Assembly: GCA_016712045.1 (NCBI GenBank)
Contig: JADJRV010000021.1
Location: 37,019-101,018 of the forward strand
DNA length: 64,000 nt
Direction: 5' to 3'
Source of the DNA: Chloracidobacterium sp.
Lineage (GTDB): Bacteria; Acidobacteriota; Blastocatellia; Pyrinomonadales; Pyrinomonadaceae
Shown here piece after piece: positions 31,001 through 42,240 of this stretch. The position numbers and the translations under genes were made by a program. Numbering within the stretch: the first letter of the stretch is position 1; each line of letters opens with the position of its first letter. Below the pieces are notes generated by a model. It searched no databases. It was not told where the DNA came from and saw only the letters and a program-made list of their open reading frames with translations.

Positions 31001-31874
31001 GGCGATCACGGGACTCGCGGCTGCTCGCGAAAATGCCGACCGCATGAGCGAGACTCTCGCCGACCTCAACCGCCAGGCCGCCGAGGCCCGTAACGAGCGT
31101 GCGGCTATCGAGATCCGGCAGGCCGAGGCCGTCACCGAACTAAAGAATATAGGCGAAAACTGTCAGCAGGAGTTAAATGTTTCTCTTGGCAGCCTTGTAG
31201 CCGAGGTTGAGCCGGGTGAAGATTTTGTGCTTGAGAACGCACGGCGTGAGGCCGACGACCTCAGGCAAAAGCTTGAAAACTTTGGGGCAATAAATATGCT
31301 CGCACTCGAAGAGCTTGGCGAGGCAGAGGAGCGGCATCTATTCCTAACCACTCAGCGCCAAGATATTATTGATAGTATTGCCGCGACCGAAGAAGCTCTT
31401 CGCGAGATCAAACAGCGTTCGCGTGACAAGTTCAAAGCGGCGTTTGAGGCGATCAACGAAAATTTCGTCGAGTTTTTCCAAGAGCTGTTTGGCGGCGGCC
31501 AGGGACAAATGACGCTGCTCGAATCCGACGACATTCTCGAAGCCGGCATCGAGGTCGTCGCCCAACCTCCTGGCAAACGTCTACAAAACATCATGCTGCT
31601 CTCAGGCGGCGAAAAAGCAATGACCGCCATCGCTCTCGTGATGTCGATATTCAAATACCGCCCGTCGCCGTTCTGTTTGCTGGACGAGGTTGACGCTCCA
31701 CTTGATGACGCCAACGTCGGCCGTTTTGTAGACAAGATCGCGTCGATGTCAGAGCGGACGCAGTTTATCGTCATCACGCACAACAAACGGACAATGGAAG
31801 CCGCCCGAGCTCTCTACGGCGTGACGATGCAGGAGGCGGGTGTGTCGAAGGTTGTTTCCGTGAAGTTTGAATAG
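28064..31874 (+). CDS. smc: Chromosome segregation ATPase SMC, frameshifted and with an acidic head insertion
   Basis: SMC condensin subunit, about 1,270 residues when repaired. Walker A is GPNGCGKSN (about residue 33). The hinge lies near the middle (IFAEEKNIGVSLAGVLADRL ... VLGGKMLV-like), flanked by long coiled coils. The C-terminal head has LLSGGEKAMTAIALVMSIF and Walker B FCLLDEVDAPLDDANV. The frame breaks near 28646 (ACGCCGG): one base extra or two missing restores RLYMSGESEYQLNGKTCRLRDI. Between MAEVVLHL and ALDFAPGEAVSV about 100 mostly acidic residues (DSDENELEDIDEAL...) replace a short loop of ordinary SMC heads. An essential-type gene, so the frameshift is probably an error; the insert lies within intact frame. 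Confidence 0.9.
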
Positions 31875-31954
31875 TGAACAGCGAATAGTGAACAGTGAAC
31901 AGTGGCCAGTAACTATCAACCTGTTTCAATTCGTGTCATTCGTGTCATTCGTGG
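31875..31954. repeat. Short tandem repeats after smc
   Basis: GTGAACAG-type octamers recur four times around 31874-31905, then ATTCGTGTC occurs twice with a third partial copy near 31929-31954. No hairpin or gene. Probably slippage-derived intergenic filler. Confidence 0.45.
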
Positions 31955-32044
31955 CTAAACTCCTCTCCCTTCCAACCGCCAATTCAATCCCCGCATCCAA
32001 AGACCGTTCAGCGATTTTGTGAAATTCGTATAGACTGATATCCA

Positions 32045-32845
32045 ATGATGACCAGCCCCTCCAAATTGATCTTTTTCTTTATATTGCTTGTGCCCGTGAT
32101 CGCCGTTTCGGGGCAGGCCAAAAAGAATCCAAAGCCCAAAACTGCTACACCCGCGGTGACTGCCACTCCGGCCCCAACCCCGACAGCAACGCCTGCGCAA
32201 GCACCTGGCAAGAAAAACGAGCGTCCGGTAGATGTCAAAAAAACAACGATAAGCAAAAGCTATACGCCGACGTATTTTTACGATTTTGACCGTCCGGGAT
32301 TTACGTATTCCCACATCGCTATTGAGCATGATGCTAACGGCAAAGGGCAGATCGCATTGACAAAGGACGGTTACGATGAGATTTGGACCGACCCGCTGCA
32401 ACTGACGGCGGCGACTCTTGAAAAGCTAAATGTTGCGTTAGCGGCACTGGATTTTATCAACTCGACCGAGAGCTATCAGTACCCGACGCGCGATTATTCG
32501 CACATGGGCAATATGACGCTCAAGGTGGTGCGGGATGGGAAAGAACGGATCGCAAAATACAACTGGACCGAAAACACAAACGCCAAGGCTCTGATGGACG
32601 AGTACCGACGCATCAGCAATGAGTACACTTGGCGTTTTGAGATAATATTGGCCCGTCAAAATCAGCCGCTCCAGACACCGGGTTTGATGGATGCGATCAC
32701 CGCGTATATCAACCGCAAAGAGATCTCTGATCCGCCGCATCTCATCCCATTCCTGACCGAACTCACGACCGACGAACGCCTCCCCCTAATGGCCCGCAAC
32801 CGCGCGACCAAGCTCATCAAGCAGATCGAAAAGGCAAAGAAATAG
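32045..32845 (+). CDS. Secreted hypothetical protein with P/T/A-rich linker
   Basis: 266 residues. Signal peptide (FFFILLVPVIAVSGQ), then a low-complexity Thr/Pro/Ala linker (residues about 30-60). A globular domain of about 120 residues follows (TYFYDFDRPGFTYSHIAIEHDANGKG ... MGNMTLKVVRDGKERIAKYNW), then a helical tail with ITAYINRKEISDPPHLIPFLTELTTDERLPLMARN. No known domain recognised; the middle part resembles small DUF domains of Acidobacteriota periplasmic proteins. Convergent with capA. Confidence 0.65.
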   Translation: MMTSPSKLIFFFILLVPVIAVSGQAKKNPKPKTATPAVTATPAPTPTATPAQAPGKKNERPVDVKKTTISKSYTPTYFYDFDRPGFTYSHIAIEHDANGKGQIALTKDGYDEIWTDPLQLTAATLEKLNVALAALDFINSTESYQYPTRDYSHMGNMTLKVVRDGKERIAKYNWTENTNAKALMDEYRRISNEYTWRFEIILARQNQPLQTPGLMDAITAYINRKEISDPPHLIPFLTELTTDERLPLMARNRATKLIKQIEKAKK

Positions 32846-32895
32846 TTTGGTCCGGTCCGGACCAGGTGGACCAAGACGGACCAAGGTGGAAGGCA

Positions 32896-32921
32896 GAAAA
32901 AACGAGGGCAGTTGCCCTCGT
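32896..32921 (-). terminator. Rho-independent terminator of the kgd-capA transcript
   Basis: ACGAGGGCA / TGCCCTCGT with a two-base centre; on the minus strand it is followed by TTTTTT. It lies 38 bases after the capA stop. Confidence 0.8.
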
Positions 32922-32958
32922 CTGTCCTATAGATTCAATTGAGTTTTTCAGTCTTTTT

Positions 32959-34058
32959 CTATTTCGGCGTGATCGTCCCGTCGTCGGCGATCTTTGGGGC
33001 ACTTGCTCCGAAATCCATGGTTGATAGGTTGCGAACGACGCGGATGGAGGCTCCGGATTTATCCAGGACGGGTGTGCCGCGGCCCTGTAGGCTGACGGCG
33101 TTGATCTTGCCGGAGATGAATTTGCCGTCGGCGGCGAGTTTGGCTTCGACGATCTCGCTGAGGGCGGTCTCGCCGGCGAGTTGGAACCAGCCGTAGGTGC
33201 AGAAATTGCCCATGCTGTAGACGATGAGGCGGTCTTTATAAATCTCCATGCCGCGCATCACGTGCGGGCCGTGGCCGAGCACGATGTCGGCTCCGGCATC
33301 GACTACAGCGTGGGTAAAAGCGGGCAGATTGCCGCGATTTTCACCCAGGAATATTTCATTACGGTTTGGCACGTTCTGGGCGTTGGTTCCCTCGGCACCG
33401 CCGTGAAACGAGATGATAATAATGTCAGCTTTTTTACCTGCCTCGGTCACAAGCTGGCGGGCACCGTCGAGATCGTTGACGTTGGGCATACCGTTGTTGT
33501 GGCCAAACGCGATGAGGGCGACCTTTTTCCTTTCACGTCGAGATAGGCAATGGTCGCAGGCGGGTCGAGACTGCCGGCGTATTTGATGCCTTGGTCGTCG
33601 AGCACCTTTTGCGTGCTGGTGCGTCCCGGCAAGCCGAAATCTCCGGCGTGATTATTGGCGACGCTCATCATGTCAAAACCCGCTTCTTTTAGATATTTGC
33701 CATAACGAGTCGGGGTTCGAAACGCAAAGCACTGCGTCGAGCCAGGTCGGCATTTGCCCGAAACTCCGCTGTCAACGATCGGCCCCTCGAGATTGCCGAA
33801 AGCGATGTCCGCCGCAGACAAGATCGGCGTCGCCTCTTTGAACAGGTCCGCACCGTCATTTGGCGGCATACGGCTGTCGTTCGGATACGGCGACGCCATC
33901 ATAATATCGCCCACGGCCGCGATCGTTATCGGGTCCTGATTCTTTGGCGTTGGCTCAGGAGTAGGGCCATTGCCTTTTCCGTTAGCATCGACAACCGTAC
34001 TCGAACAACCAGTGGTTAGAGCAAACAAAAGTGTAAAGATCAGTAGTGATTTTTTCAT
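32959..34058 (-). CDS. CapA-family lipoprotein, one-base frameshift
   Basis: 366 residues when repaired. A lipoprotein signal (LLFALTTGCSS) is followed by a metallophosphatase-like CapA fold: ITIAAVGDIMMASPY, IAFGNLEGPI, MSVANNHAGDFG, then after the break IIISFHGGAEG, IVLGHGPHVMRGMEIY and IVYSMGNF. The break is an AAAAA run (33524-33528, TTTTT on the plus strand) that should have six; repair gives DVKGKKVALIAFGHNNGMPNV. The start is the ATG at 34058, where the signal peptide begins. CapA-like proteins act on surface polymers such as poly-gamma-glutamate; the substrate here is unknown. It follows kgd by 19 bases. Confidence 0.82.
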
Positions 34059-34077
34059 GATGTTGTGATGGTGCGTT

Positions 34078-37000
34078 TCAGACCGCCGCCGAACTCTCAT
34101 TTGACGCGATATTCAAGCTGTCGTTGACCAATTTACTCTGTTCAAGATTATGTATCGCGTACGAGCCTGTCGCAGGCGATGCCGACGCGTCGCGGCCAAT
34201 GTATTGCAACGTGGCATTTGTCGGTAAGATCGCGGTGATGCGAGGTTCGACAAACGTCCAACCGCCCATGTTCTGCGGCTCCTCTTGCGTCCAAACGATC
34301 TCAGTTGCATTAGGATAGGCCGCGAAGATCTCAGTCAATCTTGCCGCCGGGAACGGATAAAACTGCTCGACCCGGACGACGGCGACGTCGAGAACAGGAG
34401 CCGGTCGCTACCGCTCTCGGTTCTGACATGGTCGAGATCGTAGAAGACCTTGCCGCTACATAGGACTATGCGTTTGACCTTTGCACGGTCGGTGATCCGG
34501 GCATCGTCGATAACGGGTTGGAATCCGCCTGATTCTAACTCGCCCATTATCGAACTCGCTGCTGGGAGTCGCAGCAGGCTCTTTGGCGTCATAACTACCA
34601 GCGGTTTGACGACTTCTTGTTTTGCCTGACGGCGGAGCAGGTGAAAGTATTGCGCCGGGGTGGTCGGATAGCACACCTGCATATTATTTTCAGCACAAAG
34701 CTGCAAATATCGCTCAAGGCGCGCCGACGAATGCTCAGGCCCCTGTCCCTCATAACCGTGCGGCAGCAGCATCACGAGGCGGCATTTTTGCTGCCATTTG
34801 TCCTCGCTCGACGAGATGTACTGGTCGATCATTATCTGTGCACCGTTCGAAAAATCGCCAAACTGGGCCTCCCACGCGACGAGATGATCTTGCGCCATGA
34901 CCGAATAACCGTATTCAAAACCAAGCACGCCATATTCCGAAAGCGAGCTGTCAAAAATGTAGGCCCGTGCATTTGGATTTGCTTCGCTCTGCAACTCATT
35001 GAGCGGAGCCCAGCGGTCGCCTGTCAGCGTGTCATACATATTGGCGTGACGCTGTGAAAATGTGCCCCGGCCAGAGTCTTGTCCGCTAAACCGGACAGGC
35101 AGACCTTCGAGAACGAGCGAACCGATCGCCATCGCTTCGCCAAATGCCCAGTCCATTGGCACTTCGCCGTCGCCCATTTTGGCACGGCGGGCGAGTTGGC
35201 CGACCATTTTTGGATTGATATGAAAGTTTTCGGGCACAAGCGAGATCTTTTCCGAGACCTGCTTGAGCGCAGCGGCGGAAACGCCGGTTTCGAGCACTGC
35301 TGAACCGTCCTCATCGACAGCATGTGCTGCTAGGCTCGCTTTGGCCGGTTTTTTCGCGGCAATATCTTTGGCTCGAGCGAGGATACCCTCGTATTTTTCG
35401 ACGACCTTGTCGGTCATCGCGGTCAATGCTTCGTCGGTGATGACGGCTTCGCGGATCAGTTGTTGTGCGTAGAGGTGCCGGGTGCCGGGATGGGCCTTTA
35501 CGCGAGCATACATCACGGGTTGGGTGTAACTGGGTTCGTCACCCTCGTTATGGCCGAGACGGCGAAATCCGACGAGGTCGATGACGACATCTTTATCAAA
35601 TTCGCGTCGGTAATCAAGCGCGATCTGGACGACGCGATAGGCGGCCTCAGGGTCGTCGCCATTGACGTGAAATATCGGCGTCTGCGTAATATGTCCGGCG
35701 TCGGTCGAATAGATCGAGCTACGGCTGAGTCCCGGCGAGGTCGTAAAACCGATCTGGTTATTGATGACGAGATGGATCGTGCCACCCGTACGATAGCCCG
35801 GCAGGCCGGCAAGCTGGAGCGTTTCCATCACGACGCCCTGTCCGGCAAACGCCGCGTCGCCGTGCAGCAGCAGCGGCAAGACGTGCGAATAAGCGTCCTG
35901 TCGACTCAATCCGCCGCCATCCCGCAGCTCATCCTGCCGGGCACGAGCCATACCCTCGACCACCGGATTAACGGTTTCGAGATGGCTCGGGTTACACGAA
36001 AGCTGGATCTTTAGTTCGCGTCCGGACTTGGTTTTTCGGTTGCCGATGGCCCCCTGATGATATTTAACATCGCCCTCGTCGGCAGGGAAGTCGGGGTGCG
36101 ATGTGCCCTCGAAAACGGTGAAGATGCGCTCGGCCATCGCTCCGGTTTCGGGGTCGCCAACAATGTTTGAAAGCACATTCAGTCGCCCGCGATGTGCCAT
36201 GCCGAGATAGATCTCATCGACGCCGCGAGCCGATGCACCCTCGACCATCTGGTCGAGCATCGGGATGACCGTCTCACAGCCTTCGAGCGAGAAACGCTTT
36301 TGGCCAAGATATTTTTTGTGCAAGAACTGCTCAAACTGCTCGGCTTCGATCAGTTTTTGAAGCAGATCGATCTTGGTCTCGGTGGCGAGCGGCTGGGTGT
36401 CGACGAACTGCTCACGAACGCGGGCACGGATCCACGCTTTTTGCGTGTTGCTGGCCATGTGACGATACTCGATACCAACCTTGCCGCAATAGGCCTTGCG
36501 CAGGATCTCGAGGATACGCCGAAGCGTCGCAGTTTGTTCGCCGTGCAACCCGCCGGTGATGAATTCGCGGTCGAGATCCCAAACGGTCAATCCGAAATGC
36601 TCGAGGTCGAGATCAGACGTTCGCTGCTCGATCATATTGAGCGGGTCTATATCAGCCAGCAAATGGCCGCGTTCGCGATAAGTATTTATGAGCTGCAAAA
36701 CGTTTGCCTGCTTTTCGATCTGTTCGCGTTCTCCGCCGAAAAGCGATGGGTTATTGTCTTCGGCCCAACGGAGCGGTGGATAATTGATCTCAAGATCGGC
36801 AAAGATCTGGTCGTAAAAATGCTCACTGCCAATCAGAAACGTGTGGATCTTAGCGAGAAAGAGACCACTCTCGGCTCCCTGAATGACGCGGTGGTCGTAC
36901 GTGCTCGTGACTGTAACCGTCTTGCTGATACCGATCGACGAGAGAGCGGCATTGGTCATCGCCGAATACTCGGCCGGATATTCGATCGCACCGGTCGCGA

Positions 37001-37796
37001 TGATCGCACTCTGGCCGGACATAAGACGCGGATTCGAGGCGGCGGTGCCGATCGTGCCCGGATTGGTCAGCGAAATGGTCGTGCCTTGAAAGTCGGTGAT
37101 CTCAAGTTTGCCGTCGCGGGCCTTTTTGACCGTTTCGTTATAGCCGGCAAAAAACTCGGCGAAATTCATCGCGTTTGCACCTTTGATGTTAGGCACGAGC
37201 AAGTTTCGCGAACCGTCTTTCTTCTCAATGTCGATGGCGATGCCGAGGTTGATGTCCTGGTGTTCGAGCCGTGACGGCACGCCGTTAACGACGCCATAAC
37301 CGACGTTGAGATGCGGATAAGCCTTGACCGACTGGATGATCGCCCAGGCGATGATATGCGTGAATGAGACCTTGCCTTTGCCTTGAGCGGCAAGGTGTTC
37401 GTTGATGATGCGGCGATTTTCCTCGAGGATCTTGACCGGAATCGTGCGAAAACTCGTCGCGGTCGGAACCGTCAAGCTCTGTTCCATGTTCTCGACGATC
37501 TTCTTGGCGGCACCCGTGATCGGACGCGATTCGGTATCAGCAGCGAGCGGAACGGCGACCGGCGGTTTAGGCTGAACCGGAGTTTCTACCGCCGGTTTCA
37601 CAGGCTCGATCTTTACGGTGCTCGCCTCTGCCGTCGGTGATCCGCCGTTCAAAAGGTCGCCGAAATACGCCTGCCACGATTCGTCGACCAGCTTTGGGTC
37701 GGTCTTGTATCGTTCCAACAGCCCCTCGACGTATGTGGCGTTCGAGCCGAAACTTTCTTTAATAAACTCGCTGAAATTTGTTGTCTTATCGCTCAC
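34078..37796 (-). CDS. kgd: Multifunctional 2-oxoglutarate metabolism enzyme (Kgd/fused E2-E1), one-base frameshift
   Basis: About 1,239 residues when repaired. The N-terminal 50 residues resemble the SucA start (YVEGLLERYKTDPKLVDESWQAYFGDL). A Pro-rich linker leads to an E2-type acyltransferase domain without lipoyl domain, with DHRVIQGAESG as the catalytic motif (about residues 100-330). The E1 thiamine-diphosphate dehydrogenase follows (MAHRGRLNVLSNI, GDAAFAGQGVV, RRLGHNEGDEPSYTQP, SGQDSGRGTFSQRHA). Near 34402 one base is missing; repair gives VLDVAVVRVEQFYPFPAARLTEIFAAYPNATEI and the end at 34078. The architecture is the one known from actinobacterial Kgd, oxidising or decarboxylating 2-oxoglutarate in the TCA cycle. 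Confidence 0.92.
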
Positions 37797-37877
37797 TTTG
37801 TTATAAATGCCCTCTCGGTAAACCTCAATTTTAACGCAAAACGCGCCAAAACTGTAACTATGATCTTGCCCAACGGA

Positions 37878-38441
37878 TCACTGCAGTAGATTTTTGATCT
37901 TGATGTCGATCTTGACCGGGACGACGCGTTTGAAGCTGAAACCAAATTTCTTAAACTTGCCAAAAACAAAGACCGTGCCGGTGACGATCCAGTCTTTTTT
38001 CGGGTCGGTCAGTTCTTTGGCGGCTCCTTTGACGAGGCTCGTCGGTTTGATCGTTATTCGGGCTGGTTGTGGCAGCGACAAAGATTCGGCTTTTTTGAAC
38101 GAGAAAGGGTGCTTATATTCCTCGACATTGATAGCAACGCCATTTACGCGAAAATCGTGAAACGCCATGAACTCGACATCGCCCGATTTGCTCGCCGACA
38201 TTATATCGGCACCGACCTCGACTATCACGCCGCCCAGACCCACACTGGCTAGATTAAAATTGGTCAGTTTTACAGCCGCGTCGGCGTCGGTTTCTTTGTA
38301 GCCCGCGTCGGTTTTGTTCGTGACGACGACCTTGGCGTCATAGACCTTGTAGCCGCGGATCTTTGACGGCAGCGTCTGGGCAAACGCAGATTGCACCAGC
38401 ATCAAGACAAACAGACTTGAGCTAATCGCGGCGATCTTCAT
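37878..38441 (-). CDS. Secreted hypothetical protein
   Basis: 187 residues. Signal peptide ends QSAFAQ. The mature part is beta-rich, with alternating Val/Lys strands (YDAKVVVTNKTDAGYKETDADAAVKL, then LGGVIVEVGADIMSASKSGDVEFMAFHDF) and a basic C-terminus. Some resemblance to LEA14/water-stress-like beta-sandwich proteins, not enough to name it. It begins 12 bases after the nusB stop on the same strand and may be co-transcribed with ribH-nusB. Confidence 0.65.
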   Translation of the reverse strand: MKIAAISSSLFVLMLVQSAFAQTLPSKIRGYKVYDAKVVVTNKTDAGYKETDADAAVKLTNFNLASVGLGGVIVEVGADIMSASKSGDVEFMAFHDFRVNGVAINVEEYKHPFSFKKAESLSLPQPARITIKPTSLVKGAAKELTDPKKDWIVTGTVFVFGKFKKFGFSFKRVVPVKIDIKIKNLLQ

Positions 38442-38453
38442 CTTTAGACTGAG

Positions 38454-38942
38454 TTAGCTGGACGAGGCCTGTGATTTTTCCTGAACCTCGGGTGCGGCTC
38501 CGTCACCCTCGATATCGAGGCGGATCGCATCGAGGATGCCGTTGATAAACTGGGTCGCTTCGTAGGTCGAAAATCGGCGGGCGACTTCGAGTGCCTCGTT
38601 GATCGCGACACCGTTTGGCGTGTCCTGGTGCAGAAATTCAAATACCGCGAGCCTCAAAACGTTGCGGTCAACTATCGCCATGCGCTCGATGCGCCAGTGC
38701 TGGGCACGGGTGCGGATGAGTTCGTCGATGGCCTCGACATTATTTAGAGTTCCGCAGGCAAGACGGTTGGCAAATTCGCGGGTCTTGTCGTCGATGGCGG
38801 TATCACCGAGCTCGTTCCAATAGGTTTTGACGAGCGTTTCGCAGTCGTTATGGACAAGGTCGGACGCAAAGAGCATCTGCAGGGCGCACTCGCGGGCCTT
38901 GTGCCGTGTTCCCGAACTTTTCTCTACCTTTTCAAGCGACAT
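38454..38942 (-). CDS. nusB: Transcription antitermination factor NusB
   Basis: 162 residues. The all-helical NusB fold is recognisable from RHKARECALQMLFASDL at the N-terminus, the central DELIRTRAQHWRIERMAIVDRNVLRLAVFEFL, and the C-terminal VAINEALEVARRFSTYEATQFINGILDAI. It acts with NusE/S10 at boxA to prevent premature termination in rRNA operons. The start overlaps ribH by 11 bases, the usual ribH-nusB arrangement. The C-terminus carries a short Glu/Ser-rich extension. Confidence 0.95.
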   Translation of the reverse strand: MSLEKVEKSSGTRHKARECALQMLFASDLVHNDCETLVKTYWNELGDTAIDDKTREFANRLACGTLNNVEAIDELIRTRAQHWRIERMAIVDRNVLRLAVFEFLHQDTPNGVAINEALEVARRFSTYEATQFINGILDAIRLDIEGDGAAPEVQEKSQASSS

Positions 38943-39441
38943 GCGGAAAAAACCTTACGTCAGCATTAGCACGATCCATATCGCGAAAGAGGCTGACCAT
39001 TTCGACAGCGGACAGTGCCGCCTCGTACCCCTTGTTATCGGATTTTTCGCCGGTACGGTCAAGCGCCTGCTGCATCGTATCAACCGTGATAACGCCAAAC
39101 ATTACCGGAATGCCGGTCTGCATCGATGCCTGCAAAATGCCGCTTGCGGCCTGTCCGGCGACGTAATCAAAATGCGGTGTGTCGCCCCGAATGACCACGC
39201 CGAGAGCGATGACGGCGTCAAACTTACCGGTCTTTGCGGCCTTGAGACAGGCAACAGGCAGCTCAAAAGCTCCGGGCACATACAGCGTCTCGATGGCATC
39301 TGCGGCAACGCCGCGATCGACGAGAGCCTCGACGGCGCCGCTCGCGAGTTTATCGGTCAACTCATGATTCCAACGGCTCACGACCACGCAAAAGCGAAAG
39401 CCCTCAGCCGATATGTCACCTCGATGTAATTCGGTTTTCAA
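38932..39441 (-). CDS. ribH: 6,7-dimethyl-8-ribityllumazine synthase
   Basis: 169 residues. Penultimate step of riboflavin synthesis. Motifs: VVVSRWNHELTDKL (substrate pocket), VPGAFELPVACLKAA, GVVIRGDTPHFDYVAGQAASG with the catalytic His, and GVITVDTMQQALDR. It begins with TTG at 39441, supported by GGGAGA about nine bases upstream; no ATG is available before the conserved region. Overlaps nusB by 11 bases. Confidence 0.95.
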   Translation of the reverse strand: MKTELHRGDISAEGFRFCVVVSRWNHELTDKLASGAVEALVDRGVAADAIETLYVPGAFELPVACLKAAKTGKFDAVIALGVVIRGDTPHFDYVAGQAASGILQASMQTGIPVMFGVITVDTMQQALDRTGEKSDNKGYEAALSAVEMVSLFRDMDRANADVRFFPHVA

Positions 39442-39581
39442 ATCCTATCTCCCACAGACAGTATAGAGAACGCCGCTCTTGATTGCCAAGCACTAACTTT
39501 GTTTCATTTGCAAGCAAATTTTCGGGCTTGATAATAAGCCGATTTTTCCTGCTACAATGCTATAATTTCCGAACGCAAAAC

Positions 39582-42240
39582 ATGTTAAAATCCGGCGAAA
39601 ATCTATCGTATTACAAGATAATTTCTTCTATCGGTGCGGGCGGTATGGGCGAGGTGTACAAAGCCCATGATTCGCGGCTTGATCGTGAAGTGGCGATCAA
39701 AGTGCTCCCATCCGATCTCTCGAAAGACGACGATCGTCTGCGGCGTTTCGAGCAGGAAGCAAAGGCTACGTCTGCGCTCAATCACCCGAATATCCTGACC
39801 GTTTTTGACATCGGCGAACACGACGGCTCGCCATTCATCGTCGCTGAGCTACTCGAAGGCGAGGAACTCCGCCAGCGTCTGGACGAAGGCTCAATTCCAC
39901 TCAGAAAAGTAACCGAATACGCTCAGCAGATCGTCAGCGGTCTGTCGGCTGCGCATGAGAAAGGTATTGTCCACCGCGATCTGAAGCCTGAAAACTTGTT
40001 CATCACGAAAGACGAACGCGTTAAGATCCTTGATTTTGGTTTGGCCAAACTGCGCGAGACGGATAGCAATATTCACGGATCTGAAGATGCTACGCGGCGG
40101 GCGATGACCGATCCGGGCGTTGTGATGGGCACGGTCGGGTATATGTCGCCGGAGCAGGTTCGCGGGAGTTCGACCGATCACCGTTCGGACATTTTTTCGT
40201 TTGGCTTGATCCTGTATGAGATGATCACGGGCCGGCGGGCGTTTCAGGAGGAATCGCTAGCTGAGACGATGTCGGCGATCGTCAAAGAAGAGCCGCCGGA
40301 GATGACGGAATCGAACCCGAATATCAGCCCGTCGCTCGAGCGGATTGTCAGGCGGTGTCTCGAAAAGAAACCCGAACGCCGTTTTCATTCGGCGCACGAT
40401 CTTGGGTTCGCGTTAGAGTCGTTGTCCGCGCCGACCAGTTCGTCGGGAAGCAATATGACGGCGGCGGTCAGTGCGATCGGTCCTGAGACTGAGAGATCGC
40501 CTTGGCTAATGCGTATTCTGGGAGCCGCTACTTACTGTCGCTGATCGGCTGGGTGCTCGGTGTGATGTATATTCGGCGGCCGGTGCCGGATGAGCGGCTT
40601 GTGAGCTTCGTTGTACCACCGCCTGAATCCGGATCTAATGTGGGCTCGGCGGCCATTTCTCCCGATGGACGCACGATCGCATTTAATGTGGTGGTCGATT
40701 GCAAGTCGCATCTCTACATTCGTGAACTTGGGTCGTTTACAGAGCGTCGCCTTAACGGGACCGACGAGGCTCAGGCCGCGTTTTGGTCGCCTGACAGCAG
40801 ATCTATTGCATTTACTGCGAATGATAAACTAAAAAAGGTCGATGTCGGCGGCGGGGCTGTTCAAGTAATTTGCGATGCTCCAAAGGGATTTTCGGGTCCT
40901 GGAGCCGTGATGGCGTGATCGTATTCGGCAGCGGCGATCGGGGTATTCGGCGCGTGTCCGCGTCCGGAGGCGAGGTGTCCGAACTACTGCCTCTTGATGA
41001 GTCGCGTAAGGAAACGCGGCATCTATTTCCCCGCTTTCTCCCGGACGGGCGGCACTTTTTCTACAGGAGCCACAACAGCAGCCCAAACGATCCACCGGAG
41101 ATATTTATCGCCTCGATCGACGGGAAAGAGCGAAAGTCGCTATTCAAGAATTCTTCGGACGTTTACTATATCGAGCCTGGATATTTACTGTTTGCCCGCG
41201 ACACAACGGTAATGGCGCAGCCGTTTGATGCCTCAAAGCTCCAGTTCACCGGCGATCCTGTTCCTGTCCTCGAGAATGTGGCAATGGTAACTTCCACCGG
41301 CCGCTCGCAATTCTCGGTTTCCGAGAACGGGACATTGGTCTATAAGACGGGGGGCGGCACTGTAAACCAGTTGAGATGGTTCGACCGGCAGGGAAAAGAG
41401 ATCGCAAAGGTCGGCCCGCCGGGCGAATATTCTGATGTGGTCCTTTCGCCTGACGGCAAGCGGGCCGTGGTTGAGCGTCTCGATAACAGCAATCGTGATA
41501 TTTGGATGATCGATCTGGAGCGCGGCTTGCCGACGAGATTTACATTTGGTGCCCTCCGGGAAGACGACCCGGCGTGGTCACCCGACGGCACGTATCTTGC
41601 TTTTAGTTCGAACGGATATGGCGACAAGCAGTCGATCTTTCGAAAGTTAGCAAACGGTGCTGGGAATGAGGAGTTGTTGAGCGATGCCGTTAGCGTTCAG
41701 ACGAGCGGGATGGATTGGTCGCCAGACGGCAAGAATATCCTGTTTGCAAGCATTGGGGAGAAGTCGGGCAACGATATTTGGGTATTACCCATGAACGGCG
41801 AGGCAAAATCGTATCCGCTGCTAAAGTCTGAATTTAATGAAAGCCAGGCGCATTTTTCGCCTGACGGCCGTTACTTTGCCTATGTGTCTAACGAGAGCGG
41901 CCGCGAGGAGATCTACATCCAGAGCTTCCCGGTCGGCGCTGGCAAATGGCGAGTCTCGACCAACGGCGGTTGGGTGCCTAAATGGCGGCGTGACGGCAAG
42001 GAGCTTTATTACGAGGCCATCGACAAGAAACTGATGGCGGTCCCTGTAAAACTGGATGGAAGCGTCGAGATCGGGTCGGCGACCGCTTTGTTTCAAACTG
42101 AGATATCCCTCGGTAGCCCTAATCGAAACGCCGTCACGGCCGACGGTCAGAGGTTCCTGATCAATTCACCCCTCCAGACGGGCCAGGAGGCCCCGTTCAA
42201 CGTGATCCTGAACTGGACCTCGACGCTGAAGAAGAATTAA
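39582..42240 (+). CDS. Membrane Ser/Thr protein kinase with C-terminal TolB-like propeller, two frameshifts
   Basis: About 886 residues when repaired. The N-terminal Pkn2-type kinase has all motifs: GAGGMGEVYKA, VAIKVLP, HRDLKPENLF, DFGLAKL and GYMSPEQVRG. A transmembrane helix (LLSLIGWVLGVMYI) is at about residue 320. The outer part is a WD40-like/TolB propeller (SPDGRTIAF, SPDSRSIAF, SPDGKRAVV, SPDGTYLAF, SPDGRYFAY). Two single-base losses split it: a TT pair at 40532 and the GGG at 40894-40896; repair gives 887 codons. A TATAAT box lies at 39561, only 21 bases before the ATG, with no good -35. Typical sensor kinase of Acidobacteriota, ligand unknown. Confidence 0.88.

Noticed and set aside
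36192..37274. 360-codon open frame antisense to kgd
   Set aside because: Shadow of the real gene; no ribosome site and no recognisable protein features.
40502..40918. Separate small gene between kinase and propeller
   Set aside because: It is the middle piece of the kinase-propeller protein, joined to both sides by one-base repairs.
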